Assembly: GCA_004352715.1 (NCBI GenBank)
Contig: SCFE01000039.1
Span: forward strand, 430,796 to 494,795
Length of the DNA: 64,000 bases
Direction: 5' to 3'
From: Hofstenia miamia
Lineage: Eukaryota; Xenacoelomorpha; Acoela
The position numbers were made by a program, and so were the translations under genes. The notes beneath the pieces were generated by a model. It saw only the letters and a list, made by a program, of their open reading frames with translations. It searched no databases and was not told the origin of the DNA. This document shows positions 1 to 12,799 of this stretch, one piece after another (within the stretch, counting starts at the first letter, position 1; every line of letters starts with the position of its first letter).

Positions 1-599
1 TAACTTTGACAAGTTTATGAGACATAAATCCATTATAATCAAACAGATATAAACTTGAGATTAAGATAAGGCATATTGCAGATAATATCGACAAATATTT
101 GAACATATAACAATTTAACCTGTGGAAATGCATATTAGCCTTCAAGTAATGAATTTAGCAAAAAAATATATTTTAAAATGTCAATTTTGCAGAATCAATA
201 AACTATTGAAACGGCTTATCAAAGGAACTATCTATATAGCTGTAAATAGGTTGTGGCATGCATGTAGAATATGTTTCTAGCAAATTCAAAAATTTTAAAG
301 TCGCTTAAAATTCATTTGCTACTTAATTGATTAATAAATTGAAATGGCCTTTATCAATATAAGTCACTTAATATAATTTGATCTTTTCTAAACTTCTGCA
401 TAATTCGCAACTAAGTGGTTTTCAGCATTAATGCGAATAAAATATTAAAAAAGGATAATTCAGTCATATGAGTCTAAGCATTATATTTGCTAAAAAGCTA
501 CAATGTTAAAATTAAAAACTAAATATGCATGTATAATATACATGTACAATAATAGTAAATGTGGTCATGTATGTCTATGTATGTGGTGAGCTCAGTGTA

Positions 600-1600
600 T
601 GAAATCGGTAAATGTGTCTAGCATATTTGAATCTCCAAATGTGCTTTGTCGGTATAAAAGTACACTTCTTAAATTTTGTCTACTTTAGTCTCATTTTGTA
701 AGTCGTTCCAAATATTAGAAGCTGCTTGATGAAAACTAGGATAAAAAGTAGACTGTTGCAACTAAATTTATGCGATTGTGGATTTACTTTTAAGTAATTA
801 GCAAGAAAAAACATTGATTCTTGGCCATATTTAAATATAATTTAAGCAGTATGAAATTGTACTTGACATTGATGGGAAAATATATGATACTCATCATTAA
901 GTGCAAAATTAAATGTTTTTATAACCAATTTGATAATAAATAGCGGCTTTTTGTATTAATATTCATAAATAAAATGAACAATAATGTAATTGCGATAAAC
1001 AAAATGCATGCAATAGTGGTTTAAGTATCTTACACCAGAAGCCATTTTTTGTATCTTGTTTAAGAGAAATTTATCAAATTTTAAATCTTCGCCAATATCA
1101 ACACCTAAATATGTGAAATGATCCTTTGGTTTATTGAAATGCTGTTAACCAATAATTTGAGCTTGTTTGTTATTTATTTTACAGAATATAATAAATTACA
1201 TTTTTTCAATATTTATTTTTAATTGATCGGATGAGAAATACCTAGAAAGATTTTCACTATCACTTTGTAAGTTTTTTGTGGTGATAAATGTATCATTGAG
1301 TTTATAAGGGAAGTATTGTCAACACATTGATATATTTCACAATGATTTACATCTTTCATAATGTAATATACATATGTTACAGATAAAATTCGACCTAGTA
1401 CTGTGCCTTGAGGCACTGCTTGATTGGTTGTAATATAAACAGATTTCATATTATTTATTAAAACATGCTGTTTTCTATTTTCTAAAAACTCATTTGTAAC
1501 TTAATTGAATTTGGTTGAAATCCGTAATTTTTAAGTTTAATTACCAAAATTTCAAAATTCATTGAATTAAAAGCTTTGCTTATGAGTAGTAAGGTAATGG
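600..1600 (-). pseudogene. LINE reverse transcriptase remnant
   Basis: Degenerate non-LTR ORF2. Read on the minus strand it shows, in order, an RT block like SKAFNSMNFEILVIKLKNYG (usual form SKAFDxVxHEIL), the QAVPQGTVLG block near 1400 (usual GVPQGSVLGP), a weakened FADDTSL-like stretch (QCVDNTSL), YLGVDI and LNKIQKM blocks, and an IWNDLQN block near 700 typical of the C-terminus. The catalytic FADD motif is lost and there are several frameshifts. It belongs to the same LINE lineage as the fragments at 39.2 kb and 63.3-64 kb, which share the NKIQKM and LWNxLD blocks. Confidence 0.8.
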
Positions 1601-2382
1601 GAGACTCTGTGCCCATGGGACACTTTGAGATTGGACACCTTACCCATGGCTATTTGCCATTTGGGAATGAAATTATTCTATTGGATGCTATCTAATGACG
1701 AAATATTTTTGACAAAGCTAAATTGAGCAAAATAATTTTTTGACAAATTTTTTATTTTTGATTTCTAGGATTTGGGCACAATGATATAATTTATGACAAG
1801 AAAGGTTTTTGACAAAATTTAGTGGAACAAATAAATTTTTAACAATGTATTTTTGTTAATATATGTGGCATAGCTAGCTGACAAATTGGGGATTTACATC
1901 ATGTTTTGTGATAATACTTTGTTGACTAATGATTAATTTCCTTATCCATAAAAAATTCCATGTGTTTCTAATGACCAGTCAATCTATATATATAATTTAA
2001 TTTGTTTTCTTGGGAATCTTTGCATCACATTCAGAGGGTTACATTTCATTTTTTCAAATATGCTGCTATTTCATTGTAAAAAATCTAATCCATGCACTTA
2101 AATTGTTTTTTGATAATATCCAATATACAAAACAGAAATATTTTGTTGAACTTAGGCACTACATCCTTATGAAATATAGAGTTACATGATAAAAGCAATA
2201 TTGTATTCTGAAAAATTGTACATGTGATGCTAATAGTAGGACTTATACATATACATTCTTTCTTTAATACATTATTGTGGCATTGGTATGAAATCAGCAA
2301 GCAGTTTTAAGTCCCTATCATTTGACAGATTCATGTTGAATCATGGATTTACCAAAGCTGCAGTTTAATAATTAACTTCTCC
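1601..2382. other. AT-rich stretch, nothing recognised
   Basis: Rich in TTTTTGACAAA-like words. A 71-residue minus-strand open frame at 2085-2300 resembles no family I know and is probably chance. Confidence 0.5.
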
Positions 2383-3084
2383 TGCTATAGTACCCCTTCC
2401 TAATAAAAGTAAAAAGTAAACAAGAGATTGCAAAAGGGAAGAGTGGCTATGCTTGTCTTACCTGGAACAGATAACCTGGTGGAAGAGTCACATATGACTA
2501 GAGCCCTAATAAAGAAAAATAAAAAAGAGGCCCTAATATTCTTGGGTGGAGTGAGGGAACCTATGTGTTACTAAAAAACCTAAGCAATAATAACAATTTT
2601 AGTTAATGAATGAAATGCATAACAAATAAAAACACCTAACCATATACCTAGCCCTAAGTTAAGGACAGTGCTAGAGCTGCTGCACCACATCTAGGCTACC
2701 TTTACTATGCATAAAGATTTTGAGAAAAGCATAATTTAGATTAAATCAAATTCAAAATAAAAACTGAAAAGAGTTTATTGAAAAAGGAAACAAAATAAAT
2801 AATTCACACCAATGTATAGGAACAATAACCAGTATCAAAACCATAATTAGGTACTGTTGTAAATTTAAGTAAATATCTGCATGTTACAAAAATCAGTAGT
2901 CTGCAAAGGTTAAATTTATCATGTTAAGTTATCAGAAATATTCAAACTAAAAATATAGAGCACCATTTCATATTGTCCAATTGTTAATTTCAATAATTTC
3001 ATAATTCCCAACATTGAAATTAGTAATTGCCATTTCAGAATATAGTAATGAGAAATAGAAAATTTTGAATGTCTTTATGCCACA
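2383..3084 (-). repeat. 3' LTR of copy F (Gypsy-type)
   Basis: On the minus strand the LTR starts with TGTGGCATAAAG right after a purine-rich tract (3085-3099), where the conserved ORF3 of copy F ends. A possible end is TATAGCA at 2383, giving TG...CA ends and about 700 bp, but that end is uncertain. An AATAAA-type signal lies near 2770. Part of it (about 2640-2720) matches 38100-38190, the presumed LTR of copy C. Confidence 0.5.
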
Positions 3085-4470
3085 TAGCCCTTTCCCTCTA
3101 AACTGGGCTATGCATTTTAGTCCACAATATCAACTTTGTCTGATTCAATAAGAGTTTGAGCTTGTTGCACTAATATAATTGCTGAGTAATTATTCCATGA
3201 TAAAATGTCTGAGTGTTCCAAATAATGAGTTGTGTAAACTTAAGCTTCCAATTAAGTGCTATCTTTTTTCACAAAATTATAAAACTTTGGTTTTCAATTT
3301 GTTGTGAAATAGTTAGAGAATTTCAGAGACTGTTGAGTTTACATGTAAAGAGGTTGTAAAACATAAGATTCTGGTGTCTATGGTGAATGTGTAGGTTTTG
3401 TGTTCAGTGATTTTTGTATCAGGGTAGAAGAACTTGTAGAAGCCTTATAAATTTGAATAATTCTTAACCTCATCAAAAAATATGGAAATATTACTAGTAA
3501 TTATTTCCTCTGTCATTAGTTCCAGATCCAATACAATGGCTCACATCATTGTTATGATTTCTATGCATTTGGAAATATCATAGTGTTGCAGTGTCTCTTT
3601 TTTAAGGTACATCACATAAGATCACATATAATTGAGAATAAGATTAATGTTCTGTTAGGTAATTATGGTATGCTCAACTTGATATACTTGATTTGCTCAG
3701 TTTCCCATTTCTAAAGATGTGTTTAAGAGGTACATATCCATCACAGTACAATGAGACATCTTCTTTAATGAGTTTAAATTTACTTTGTTTATATCAGTCT
3801 GAGTTAAGAGCATTAATTAGGGCACTGAGGTATATTAAATTTTTTTTTCTTATGTTTCAATTGCCATGCAGGTTGTATAACTGCTGTATGAATTAGAGGA
3901 GACAGGATACAGTAATTATTTTCAGTTTCTATGCACTCTTCTAAAGGTATTTGTGATTTTGGATTCAATTCCAACCAGGCAATCCCTATGGTCACAGGAT
4001 AGCTCACCAGTCCAAAAACTATGTGCTCCCACAGGGAATCTTATAAGGGTGGAATCTTGAGACATTTGCTTCTGAAATATGTAATTTGGAAGTTGTACAA
4101 CCCACATCCAGATCAGGTTGCAAGTGTGGTTGAAGCATAGTTGATATTTGAGATTTTGTCCAGCATTTGGTAAACAATATTTTCATTAAATATAAGGAAT
4201 CAGTGTCCTTTGAGATAGTATATTGTCATGATACTATTGTGGCATCTTGGGGCTTGGCTTTTATAACACATATCAGGTAATTGTTCAAATCTGTTTTAAT
4301 CCATTCAATTTTTTTGGGACTGATATCAACTTCTAGTTTTTCAATTTTATTGACATCTATCTGTTGTTGATGCTGAGGTGTAAGTGTAGAATCACAGGGG
4401 ATCTCTGGCTACTCTAGTGGTACTGGGTAACTCAAGAGTTTAGATCAAAGGTTGCAAAGTCTACCATAGC
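3075..4470 (-). pseudogene. Copy F: ORF3 C-terminal part of Gypsy-type element
   Basis: Frameshifted minus-strand remnant of the unknown ORF3 protein. Recognisable pieces in order: QQQIDVNKIEKL, SPKKIEWIKTD, SYPVTIGIA with a following IQPAWQLKHKKK block (4007-3813), HYDISKCIEIITMM, and FYKFFYPDTKI near 3440. These align with the same blocks of copies B (26.8-28.3 kb) and D (5.3-6.8 kb). The frame ends with a TAA inside the first dozen bases of the LTR. Several frameshifts and stops make this a dead copy, probably the oldest in the nest. Confidence 0.75.
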
Positions 4471-5338
4471 AGAGAGTGACCCACATTCCAACAGAAAACA
4501 TACATTGGTGGTTCACTGATTTTGCCTAACAAATAGAGAAATCCCTATTGAAAAAGAATTGAGCAGTGACCAATTCACATGGCATCATGCCTATGCCATA
4601 TCTTTGAAGCCATCCATACTTGCCAAGGTGCTAACTGTGTGTCTCAAGTATTAATTCCTAGCTCAATAAACAATTTATTTCAGAGTTCTCTTATCTCAGC
4701 TCATGTAAATATATAATAAGTGAAAGGCACATAATTGCTGTGCATTTGCATTCACCAAAGGCATAGTATATTTGCAATGTGTAAATTATTATGTGCATAT
4801 GTGAACAGATCAAATAAAAAATATTATTCCCTACACATAATCATAACCTAAAGCAGCCATGATTCAGGCTGTCACCATTAAGGAGCTATTTGTCACCCCA
4901 GACCAGGTGCAGTTTCCTCCTGAATTGTTGCCAGATCTTAAGCAATAGTTATCATTACCAAATCTTTAACAAAGAATCTAAAGGGGGTTAATAGATAATT
5001 AATTGAAAAGACCAAATGCAGTAGAAGGAAGACAAATTTATTGTGTGTTTCACTACAGTGACTCAGATATTTATTACAAAAATCTGTAACTTATTACCTG
5101 AATTGTTTACAGTTTCAAAGCACAATTTCCCTCCTTAAAATGAGCATTCACACATAATTCAAATCAAGGGGACAAATACTAACACTATCAAATAACTCAA
5201 AATTCAAATAATCAATTAAAAGAAATTGATACAAATAAATAGCAGTGAATCAGGAAATCAAAACATCAAAAAGACACAACACTATTTCAGAGTGCCAAAA
5301 TAATAAGATTGAAAAAGTAGGCCCTGAGTGACTCTACA
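4471..5338 (-). repeat. 3' LTR of copy D (far end undefined)
   Basis: The LTR starts at 5338 on the minus strand with TGTAGAGTCACT, directly after a purine-rich tract (5339-5347) and the ORF3 end. Copy B starts its LTR with TGTAGCATCATC in the same setting. The other end was not located; copy F sequence is recognised again from about 4470, so the LTR is at most about 870 bp. No other gene is seen here. Confidence 0.5.
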
Positions 5339-6811
5339 TACCACCCCATTGCTGGTTAAGTTTGTTGTAGGAGTTTTACTGTGGGACTGGACAGTAGCTT
5401 TTGCATCCCAAGACTTAACTTCGGCATATCTAGGTCACCAGGTAATCTGCATAAGAGTTTCCCTCTGTGTAGCCTTTTCACTCCTCAGGCAGAAGAACTC
5501 AATCTCTGGTAAATGGGCACTAATTAGACAATTCTTTTGTAAGTTGTTTAGCCTCCATGTAAACGTATCATAAAACCTCTCATAAAGACAAAGGCCTTTC
5601 AGTGCCATCATGAGAGTCATGAGCACATCCATGTCCAAAGTGTGGGCATCTTTCAGACTGATCTAGGTGTTTGGGTAGAAGTGGATGAAGACCTCTCTTA
5701 GTGATCCCATGCACATTGTGTGATCCATAAACAGGGAGTAGTACACATTGACCTGCTGTAAAGTCATCTCTTCTGGATTGGTAACCTCTGCTCACAGCAT
5801 AGTGATAATCTCAATGCATTTTGTGATGTCATAGTATTGAGTGAGGGTTTCAATGTTGTTTATCCTCATCAAGTCACCAGATGCCTGAAATAAAATAAGA
5901 ACACAGGGGTCCAGTGTCATGATCTTGTTATGTATTTTTGTTAACTGAGTGGAGACCAGTTGTTCCTTCTGGAAATTGTCCTTAATTGTGAGCTTAACAT
6001 CAATTTAAATGCACTCTGGGTTCCCACCCTCAAGTAGGGTGTCTCTGGTGTCCTTGTACTCCTGTGTTTGCATTGATTTGTTGATCTTGGGCACAGTGGA
6101 ACCATAGTTAATGGAATCAGAGAGGTGCACAGAGACTTTCCTTCGCCCCTTCTTGATGTGCCATGATGGTAAGATGAATGGGTTCATTATGCAAGGTGGA
6201 GGAATACACAGCAAGTTGTGTTTGTCCACATGGTCTTCAACATTGTCTAGCATGACTTTCTCTCTTAATGTGGCAGTCCCAATAGTAACAGGGTAGTTTA
6301 TCTTCACGTCCTTAATGGAATCCCAGAATGTGCTGCAGAGTCCATGCTCACAGAGTTTGGCAACCTGAGAGTTGGAGATTTGAAGGCAGGATGTGGCACA
6401 CTCCACGTCCAAAGCTATTTGTTGCCCATGTGATTTTAAAAGTACTAATTCCTCCTTGGTAAACATTTCAGTAAGACACCATTTCATTAAGCCCAACACA
6501 TCACTATCCCTGTTCTGCTTGATGATAAAGAGCTTTTCAGCAAGCTCATCTGGATGCTGGTCTATGGTTTGAATTTGCTCATCTTCTGTAATTGACCACA
6601 CTGGTGTAGGTATGTGAGAGCTCGCAACTCCAGAAAACTTCTGCATGTTAATGGCTTTGAGAAGCACCTTGGTTCTGGGCGATACTTTGACTGCAGATGA
6701 TGCCAATAGTTCTTCTTTGCAGTAGAATTGCTCAGGCGAGCGCATCATCTGCTTGATAACTGTGATGGGTATGATCTCACCTTCTTTGGCAGCTTGTCTC
6801 TGCATCTCTGA
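5334..6811 (-). pseudogene. Copy D: ORF3 C-terminal half
   Basis: The best-preserved stretch of the unknown ORF3 protein: 6811 down to 6005 is open without a break (about 270 residues), followed by a further 200 residues with a few stops. Blocks shared with copies B, C and F: KVSPRTK, QQIALDVECA, FWDSIKDVKINYPVTIGTA, ILPSWHIKKGRR, YYDITKCIEIITML, and a C-terminal region containing YERFYDTF and EFFCLRSEKATQRE. The reading frame ends with ATG-TAG, where TAG lies in the first bases of the LTR. At 6811/6812 the coding sequence is cut by an LTR end. No signal peptide or membrane segment is evident. Function unknown. Confidence 0.8.
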
Positions 6812-7317
6812 TGTAACATCCTCCACCTAGCTTGTTACGCCGTGTCTAATCACTGTTAAGGGATGCTTAGTAAACTGCGGGTGGGGTGTTACCCATTTGT
6901 TGAACCATCAGACTTTTCTCTCTTATTAACTAGTTATGTTAATCAATTGATCGAGTATTAACCATCACTGTTTAGGTGACTGGGCAGTATGATGTTTCGT
7001 CTTCAGCTGTTCCATGGGCTCCTGCCCAAAGCCGATCTCCACAACACAGCTCCTCCTCTTCTACAACGATGGTTGAGTCCACATCACCATCTCAGCTCAA
7101 CTGGGATTAGTTATGTGTACCTTACGTTAGCTCGGTGTGTGTACTCAAGTAAAGTTGTAACTGACTTAAACTCAGAGTTGTAAAGTGTTTGTTGTTTTTA
7201 ATCTAATAAAGCAACCGGGCATTGACACTAACTGCATGTAATAAAATATCTAAAATAGCCATTACCGTAAAACTATCAGCTTAATTATACAAATAACAAA
7301 CTTGCAGTTTCCTATAC
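6812..7317 (-). repeat. LTR (minus orientation) inserted into ORF3 of D/E
   Basis: On the minus strand this sequence ends GGTGGAGGATGTTACA at 6812, close to the end of the copy B LTR (GGTAGAGGATATTACA). Internal stretches also align: the parts around 7083-7130 and 6940-6990 match 29095-29145 and 29225-29260 of the B LTR in order and spacing. No primer-binding site follows, so it behaves as a 3' or solo LTR inserted in coding sequence. Its start lies in or beyond the N gap. The + strand frame at 6989-7183 is not supported by anything else. Confidence 0.65.
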
Positions 7318-8317
7318 NNNNNNNNNNNNNNNNNNNNNNNNNNNNNNNNNNNNNNNNNNNNNNNNNNNNNNNNNNNNNNNNNNNNNNNNNNNNNNNNNNN
7401 NNNNNNNNNNNNNNNNNNNNNNNNNNNNNNNNNNNNNNNNNNNNNNNNNNNNNNNNNNNNNNNNNNNNNNNNNNNNNNNNNNNNNNNNNNNNNNNNNNNN
7501 NNNNNNNNNNNNNNNNNNNNNNNNNNNNNNNNNNNNNNNNNNNNNNNNNNNNNNNNNNNNNNNNNNNNNNNNNNNNNNNNNNNNNNNNNNNNNNNNNNNN
7601 NNNNNNNNNNNNNNNNNNNNNNNNNNNNNNNNNNNNNNNNNNNNNNNNNNNNNNNNNNNNNNNNNNNNNNNNNNNNNNNNNNNNNNNNNNNNNNNNNNNN
7701 NNNNNNNNNNNNNNNNNNNNNNNNNNNNNNNNNNNNNNNNNNNNNNNNNNNNNNNNNNNNNNNNNNNNNNNNNNNNNNNNNNNNNNNNNNNNNNNNNNNN
7801 NNNNNNNNNNNNNNNNNNNNNNNNNNNNNNNNNNNNNNNNNNNNNNNNNNNNNNNNNNNNNNNNNNNNNNNNNNNNNNNNNNNNNNNNNNNNNNNNNNNN
7901 NNNNNNNNNNNNNNNNNNNNNNNNNNNNNNNNNNNNNNNNNNNNNNNNNNNNNNNNNNNNNNNNNNNNNNNNNNNNNNNNNNNNNNNNNNNNNNNNNNNN
8001 NNNNNNNNNNNNNNNNNNNNNNNNNNNNNNNNNNNNNNNNNNNNNNNNNNNNNNNNNNNNNNNNNNNNNNNNNNNNNNNNNNNNNNNNNNNNNNNNNNNN
8101 NNNNNNNNNNNNNNNNNNNNNNNNNNNNNNNNNNNNNNNNNNNNNNNNNNNNNNNNNNNNNNNNNNNNNNNNNNNNNNNNNNNNNNNNNNNNNNNNNNNN
8201 NNNNNNNNNNNNNNNNNNNNNNNNNNNNNNNNNNNNNNNNNNNNNNNNNNNNNNNNNNNNNNNNNNNNNNNNNNNNNNNNNNNNNNNNNNNNNNNNNNNN
8301 NNNNNNNNNNNNNNNNN
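7318..8317. other. Assembly gap, 1000 N
   Basis: Exactly 1000 N, so length is arbitrary. The right edge is a TA dinucleotide repeat (8318-8336), a likely cause of the break. Apparent long open frames here are only N. Confidence 0.99.
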
Positions 8318-8336
8318 ATATATATATATATATATA

Positions 8337-9397
8337 TGTTAAAGTTTTTGTTAAGAATTGCAAAAATTATTGCATTTTTTTTAAAAGATATTATTTGATT
8401 TTGAATAAATTGCAAGTTATACTTCCAAATTATATAAAAATTATTAAACCATAATCCATTGAAAACATTCTAGTACTGCACATGTCCTAAACATCACGAA
8501 AACACAAATTAGGCCTAACTGTTGAAAAGCTCTAATTAATTTAAAAACTTCCCACAACACACATATTGTGAGTAGATTTATGTTATTAATGGGCATGAAT
8601 CTTAAAATCCACTGCATTGTAATTATTGTTTAAGAATTTTAACTCTAATGGAGCATATTGCATTCCGTTCATTATCAAGAGCAAATGATAAAATAATAAA
8701 ATGATGCTGTAAAGACACTCGAAAACAATTTAAAAAATGTAGACATGGATTTCATAAATGATTGGCTTCAGCTGCCTGGGAGAATTTGATACTTCGCACA
8801 AAAATTTGCCAGCAAACGTTGTAATTGAAAAAAGATAAGCTTCAAGGTAAAGACTGATTTTTTTACTTTTAGTACTATAATTTTCCATTACCACATAATT
8901 TACATCATTTTCAGTCAGTATTGTGAATAATCGTTAATACTTGGACATCTATTTTGTTTTAAATCAAAGTTTTGATATTAGCATCTCTCTAGAGCTTTAT
9001 AACACACTAATGTTTTATCCAGAAGCAAGGGACTACTTAAAATGTTATTGCAGCTTAGAACTTGTTGGTATATTGAGGTTTCTAGGTAAAATCAAACAGC
9101 TCAGAAGGCTATTAAGATCATGGGAAATATAACAATGTCAACATCAAAGAACTAATTCACTATAACTAAATATTAACCTTGCTGCAAATTCACAACATTA
9201 CATTTAAAAACTGGCACTCTTTATTGCTTATAAAATAGGTCTCCATAGAATTACCGTAAAATCTCAAAATAAAGAGGGCATGAAGTTTTTTACGTTTAGA
9301 ATTTTTTTATTCACTAAGCATATTTTATAATTTCTCCACGTTTGGGACCCTAAGTTTTTCAAATTTACAAAAAACCTATTTTAGGAATAGAACTAAT
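8337..9397. other. AT-rich stretch, nothing recognised
   Basis: A 63-residue + frame at 8941-9132 has no recognisable motif. No RNA gene or TIR pair was found. A TA repeat occupies 9398-9416. Confidence 0.5.
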
Positions 9398-9427
9398 ATA
9401 TATATATATATATATGTATATACCATT

Positions 9428-10887
9428 CAGCTTGGGCCCAATCACGGCCCAAACCATTTCAAGCTACAAAGTATTCCGCCCAAGCCCGGCCAAGGTAAAT
9501 TATTTTTCTCTTAGACCACTCATAGTGTCTTTTGCCTTATAGAGGCCCATAGCATTACACTTTGAATTTGCTTGGATAATTTGTATAATGTGTTGATTAA
9601 TATGTGCATAGATACAAGTCCGTTTTATTTCGTCAAAAATGTTAAACGCTTTTATCTCACAAAATAATAAAATCTCAAAAATCAGAGTGTGCATGTACAA
9701 TGCAAACTACGTATGCCTCCTCTTTTTAAAGATAAAACTGCTTATATTTTAATCTTTTGCTTAGACGTTTATGGGAAACATTAAAAAATGTTGCCATTGA
9801 TATCATTCTAATGTTAAGTGAGATAATGGCGATAGTTAGCATGAATGACAATGATTTATCAATATTTTTAATTTTTAGATATTTTAATAACTAGGAATCA
9901 CAATACCTAACTGCCAATCTTGCACTGATATCTCTTATTGCAATTAATCGTTGCATGTAGACATACCTTAAGAAATGGGAACCACATTTATATTATGCTA
10001 TTCCTTTATCCAAACATTTATTAAGAATTTAATCTATATGAAATTAAATTTGTGTTTATTTTAGTTTTTATATGAATTTTTACATGTTCTACAAAACTAC
10101 TGGATTCTCACTAAAAATTTTTTGTCAAGTTTTACACGAATTTCATTTAAAATGTTGATAATTTCTTTTACTACAGCAAATTATGTAATCTTTTAAGGAA
10201 AACAATACTTTTCCTGCATATCTAACAATATATCGTTTAAAATATGTGGTAGTAAATGTGAATAATATGTTAGTATTTTTGTTTATTATTCTTTAAATGT
10301 ATGCTTGCAAAAGGGCGCTAAGCATACTCATGTCGCCTGAATACCAGAAGGTAAAAATATATTGGTATTTAAACTCATTATAATAATAATACTATTTTTT
10401 GAAGTAACTACCCTTTGAAATATTGTAAATCCCTGCTGATTACTATGCTCTATGGCCAAGCTATCATATATGTCAGGTTTCATAAGTTCTTCCTACTGAC
10501 ACTAGTCATTTAGTAATTTAAGTATTGTCACAACTAATTATTCCCAGGATTGTAATCGCACTCTTTATCATTTAAAGAACATATAATTTCTTATATATGA
10601 ATTTCTTCAAATTCTCTGCGAGCACACATCGAATTACATCAGCACAAAATAATTTTGAGTTGTCAGAAATGCTCTTTGCTTGTAGCAGAAAAACTTTAGG
10701 TGTTAGAAGTATTGCATCAGCCAACAATGCCGGACTGATTAAGTTAAAAGAATGTTTTTTGTCAATTGCAAAGCTTAAGTAAATTTTTCTGATATTTCAA
10801 TACCAATTAGAACATTAGGCCCAAATAGCTTTGTAGAAAATCCGGCCCAAGCCCGACCCAACTTAAACTTAACCAATTCCAACTCTG
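9428..10887 (+). mobile_element. Probable decayed hAT element
   Basis: Left end CAGCTTGGGCCC and right end (reverse complement) CAGAGTTGGAATTGG are in the style of hAT termini. Both subterminal regions carry GGCCCAA...GCCCAAGCCCGRCC words as direct repeats (about 9444-9495 and 10813-10866). Just inside the right end a 61-residue frame (10597-10782) resembles the end of a hAT transposase (pattern SA-x-x-x-F...RKTLG...LIKLKE). The presumed 8-bp target duplications do not match, but the right one falls in a TA repeat. Confidence 0.45.
10597..10782 (+). pseudogene. Possible hAT transposase C-terminal remnant
   Basis: 61 residues, rich in S/A around ITSAQNNFELSEMLF and SRKTLG, which loosely follows the hAT dimerisation region (TSAxxERxFSxAGxxxSxxRxxL). 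No upstream catalytic region survives. Could be chance; the position inside the right terminus of a hAT-like repeat is the main support. Confidence 0.35.
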
Positions 10888-10906
10888 ATATATATATATA
10901 TATATA

Positions 10907-11906
10907 NNNNNNNNNNNNNNNNNNNNNNNNNNNNNNNNNNNNNNNNNNNNNNNNNNNNNNNNNNNNNNNNNNNNNNNNNNNNNNNNNNNNNNNNNNNNNN
11001 NNNNNNNNNNNNNNNNNNNNNNNNNNNNNNNNNNNNNNNNNNNNNNNNNNNNNNNNNNNNNNNNNNNNNNNNNNNNNNNNNNNNNNNNNNNNNNNNNNNN
11101 NNNNNNNNNNNNNNNNNNNNNNNNNNNNNNNNNNNNNNNNNNNNNNNNNNNNNNNNNNNNNNNNNNNNNNNNNNNNNNNNNNNNNNNNNNNNNNNNNNNN
11201 NNNNNNNNNNNNNNNNNNNNNNNNNNNNNNNNNNNNNNNNNNNNNNNNNNNNNNNNNNNNNNNNNNNNNNNNNNNNNNNNNNNNNNNNNNNNNNNNNNNN
11301 NNNNNNNNNNNNNNNNNNNNNNNNNNNNNNNNNNNNNNNNNNNNNNNNNNNNNNNNNNNNNNNNNNNNNNNNNNNNNNNNNNNNNNNNNNNNNNNNNNNN
11401 NNNNNNNNNNNNNNNNNNNNNNNNNNNNNNNNNNNNNNNNNNNNNNNNNNNNNNNNNNNNNNNNNNNNNNNNNNNNNNNNNNNNNNNNNNNNNNNNNNNN
11501 NNNNNNNNNNNNNNNNNNNNNNNNNNNNNNNNNNNNNNNNNNNNNNNNNNNNNNNNNNNNNNNNNNNNNNNNNNNNNNNNNNNNNNNNNNNNNNNNNNNN
11601 NNNNNNNNNNNNNNNNNNNNNNNNNNNNNNNNNNNNNNNNNNNNNNNNNNNNNNNNNNNNNNNNNNNNNNNNNNNNNNNNNNNNNNNNNNNNNNNNNNNN
11701 NNNNNNNNNNNNNNNNNNNNNNNNNNNNNNNNNNNNNNNNNNNNNNNNNNNNNNNNNNNNNNNNNNNNNNNNNNNNNNNNNNNNNNNNNNNNNNNNNNNN
11801 NNNNNNNNNNNNNNNNNNNNNNNNNNNNNNNNNNNNNNNNNNNNNNNNNNNNNNNNNNNNNNNNNNNNNNNNNNNNNNNNNNNNNNNNNNNNNNNNNNNN
11901 NNNNNN
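10907..11906. other. Assembly gap, 1000 N
   Basis: Arbitrary-size gap bordered by a TA repeat on the left and by copy A ORF3 on the right. The 3' end and 3' LTR of copy A must lie here if they exist. Confidence 0.99.
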
Positions 11907-12786
11907 GATTTTTATCTCTGGCCAGCCTTCCTCTACTTTTTGTTGCAACTTCATATTCCTCCAAATCATTTGGATTTGTTGTAAATGATCCTGTCATTGT
12001 GTAAGGCTGCACTTTATAAACAATGTGTTGCTTTTTCAATTCCTTCTATGTCTGTTGTCATCTCTATTGTTTTTGTTTGCCTGTAAAGATCAATTGTGAT
12101 GCAGCGGTCTACCATGATTCAGTAGATCTGCGCCCAATAATCTATCTGTAAGTCGAGGCATATTAGCTCTGGGATCGTTGTGTTCTTATTTGTTTTCTCC
12201 CATGGGAAGATGTTTTCACCTAAACAGCATGCATTTTCTAAGTGCTCAGGAATATCGTCCTGTTTTGTTATCGTTATTAGTACGACTCTGACATTTTGTA
12301 CTCTTGCCATTCTTGTTGTGTTGTCCACTTTCTTTTCTAACGTCTTTGTATATTCTCTGTGTTTCAATATGTGTATGATTGTGAGGTTTTCTGCATCCAT
12401 GTTTATTTCTGGTATCTCAGTGATTTTGTCTTTGTATATGCCATTATTGCTTGTGTTGTATCTAGTGTAAATGCGTCATCAAATACGATGTGCACTGTAC
12501 TGTGCTGGTTTGAGAATTTCTTCGCACTCTCCTTCTCCTGTTTGTTGGTGAGAGTTCCTCTGGCTGCTGGGCTCTGCGCACTCTCTTTTTCATTGGCGGG
12601 TGCATCATTTTCTTCTAATTTCCTAAATGCAGTTAATAAATTTATATCCCATGTCTCAGGGTCATATATAGGTTTATTTCTCACTGCCCTCTGAGGCAGT
12701 ACTCTTTGGCTCAGGTCATCATTTCTGATCTCCGCTGTGTACTCATCATCAAATTCTTCTTCATGTATGCTATCTAAATCATACAT
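11907..12786 (-). pseudogene. Copy A: integrase tail fused to ORF3 N-terminal part
   Basis: From 12786 down, the integrase C-terminal tail (DLDSIHEEEFDDEY, DLSQRVLPQRA, DPETWDINLL) runs in frame directly into ORF3 at STVHIVFDDAFTLDTTQ. In copy B these two points are about 900 bp apart, so copy A has lost the linker and the ORF3 start. ORF3 then continues with a frameshift (12400-12119: NLTIIHILKHREYTKTLEKK, LQIDYWAQIY) to PYTMTGSFTTNPNDLEE at the gap. The ORF3 part is close to copy B2 (about 96% by eye) and more distant from B1. Confidence 0.8.
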
Positions 12787-12799
12787 ATCGTATATAATC

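Noticed and set aside
7281-8415. Long open frames spanning N runs here and at the other gaps (10807-12039, 17767-18873, 24100-25306, 56135-57028, 58095-59177, 59989-60637)
   Set aside because: They are open only because N contains no stop. The transposase end at 56818-57028 and the ORF3 parts at the gap edges were kept on their own merits.
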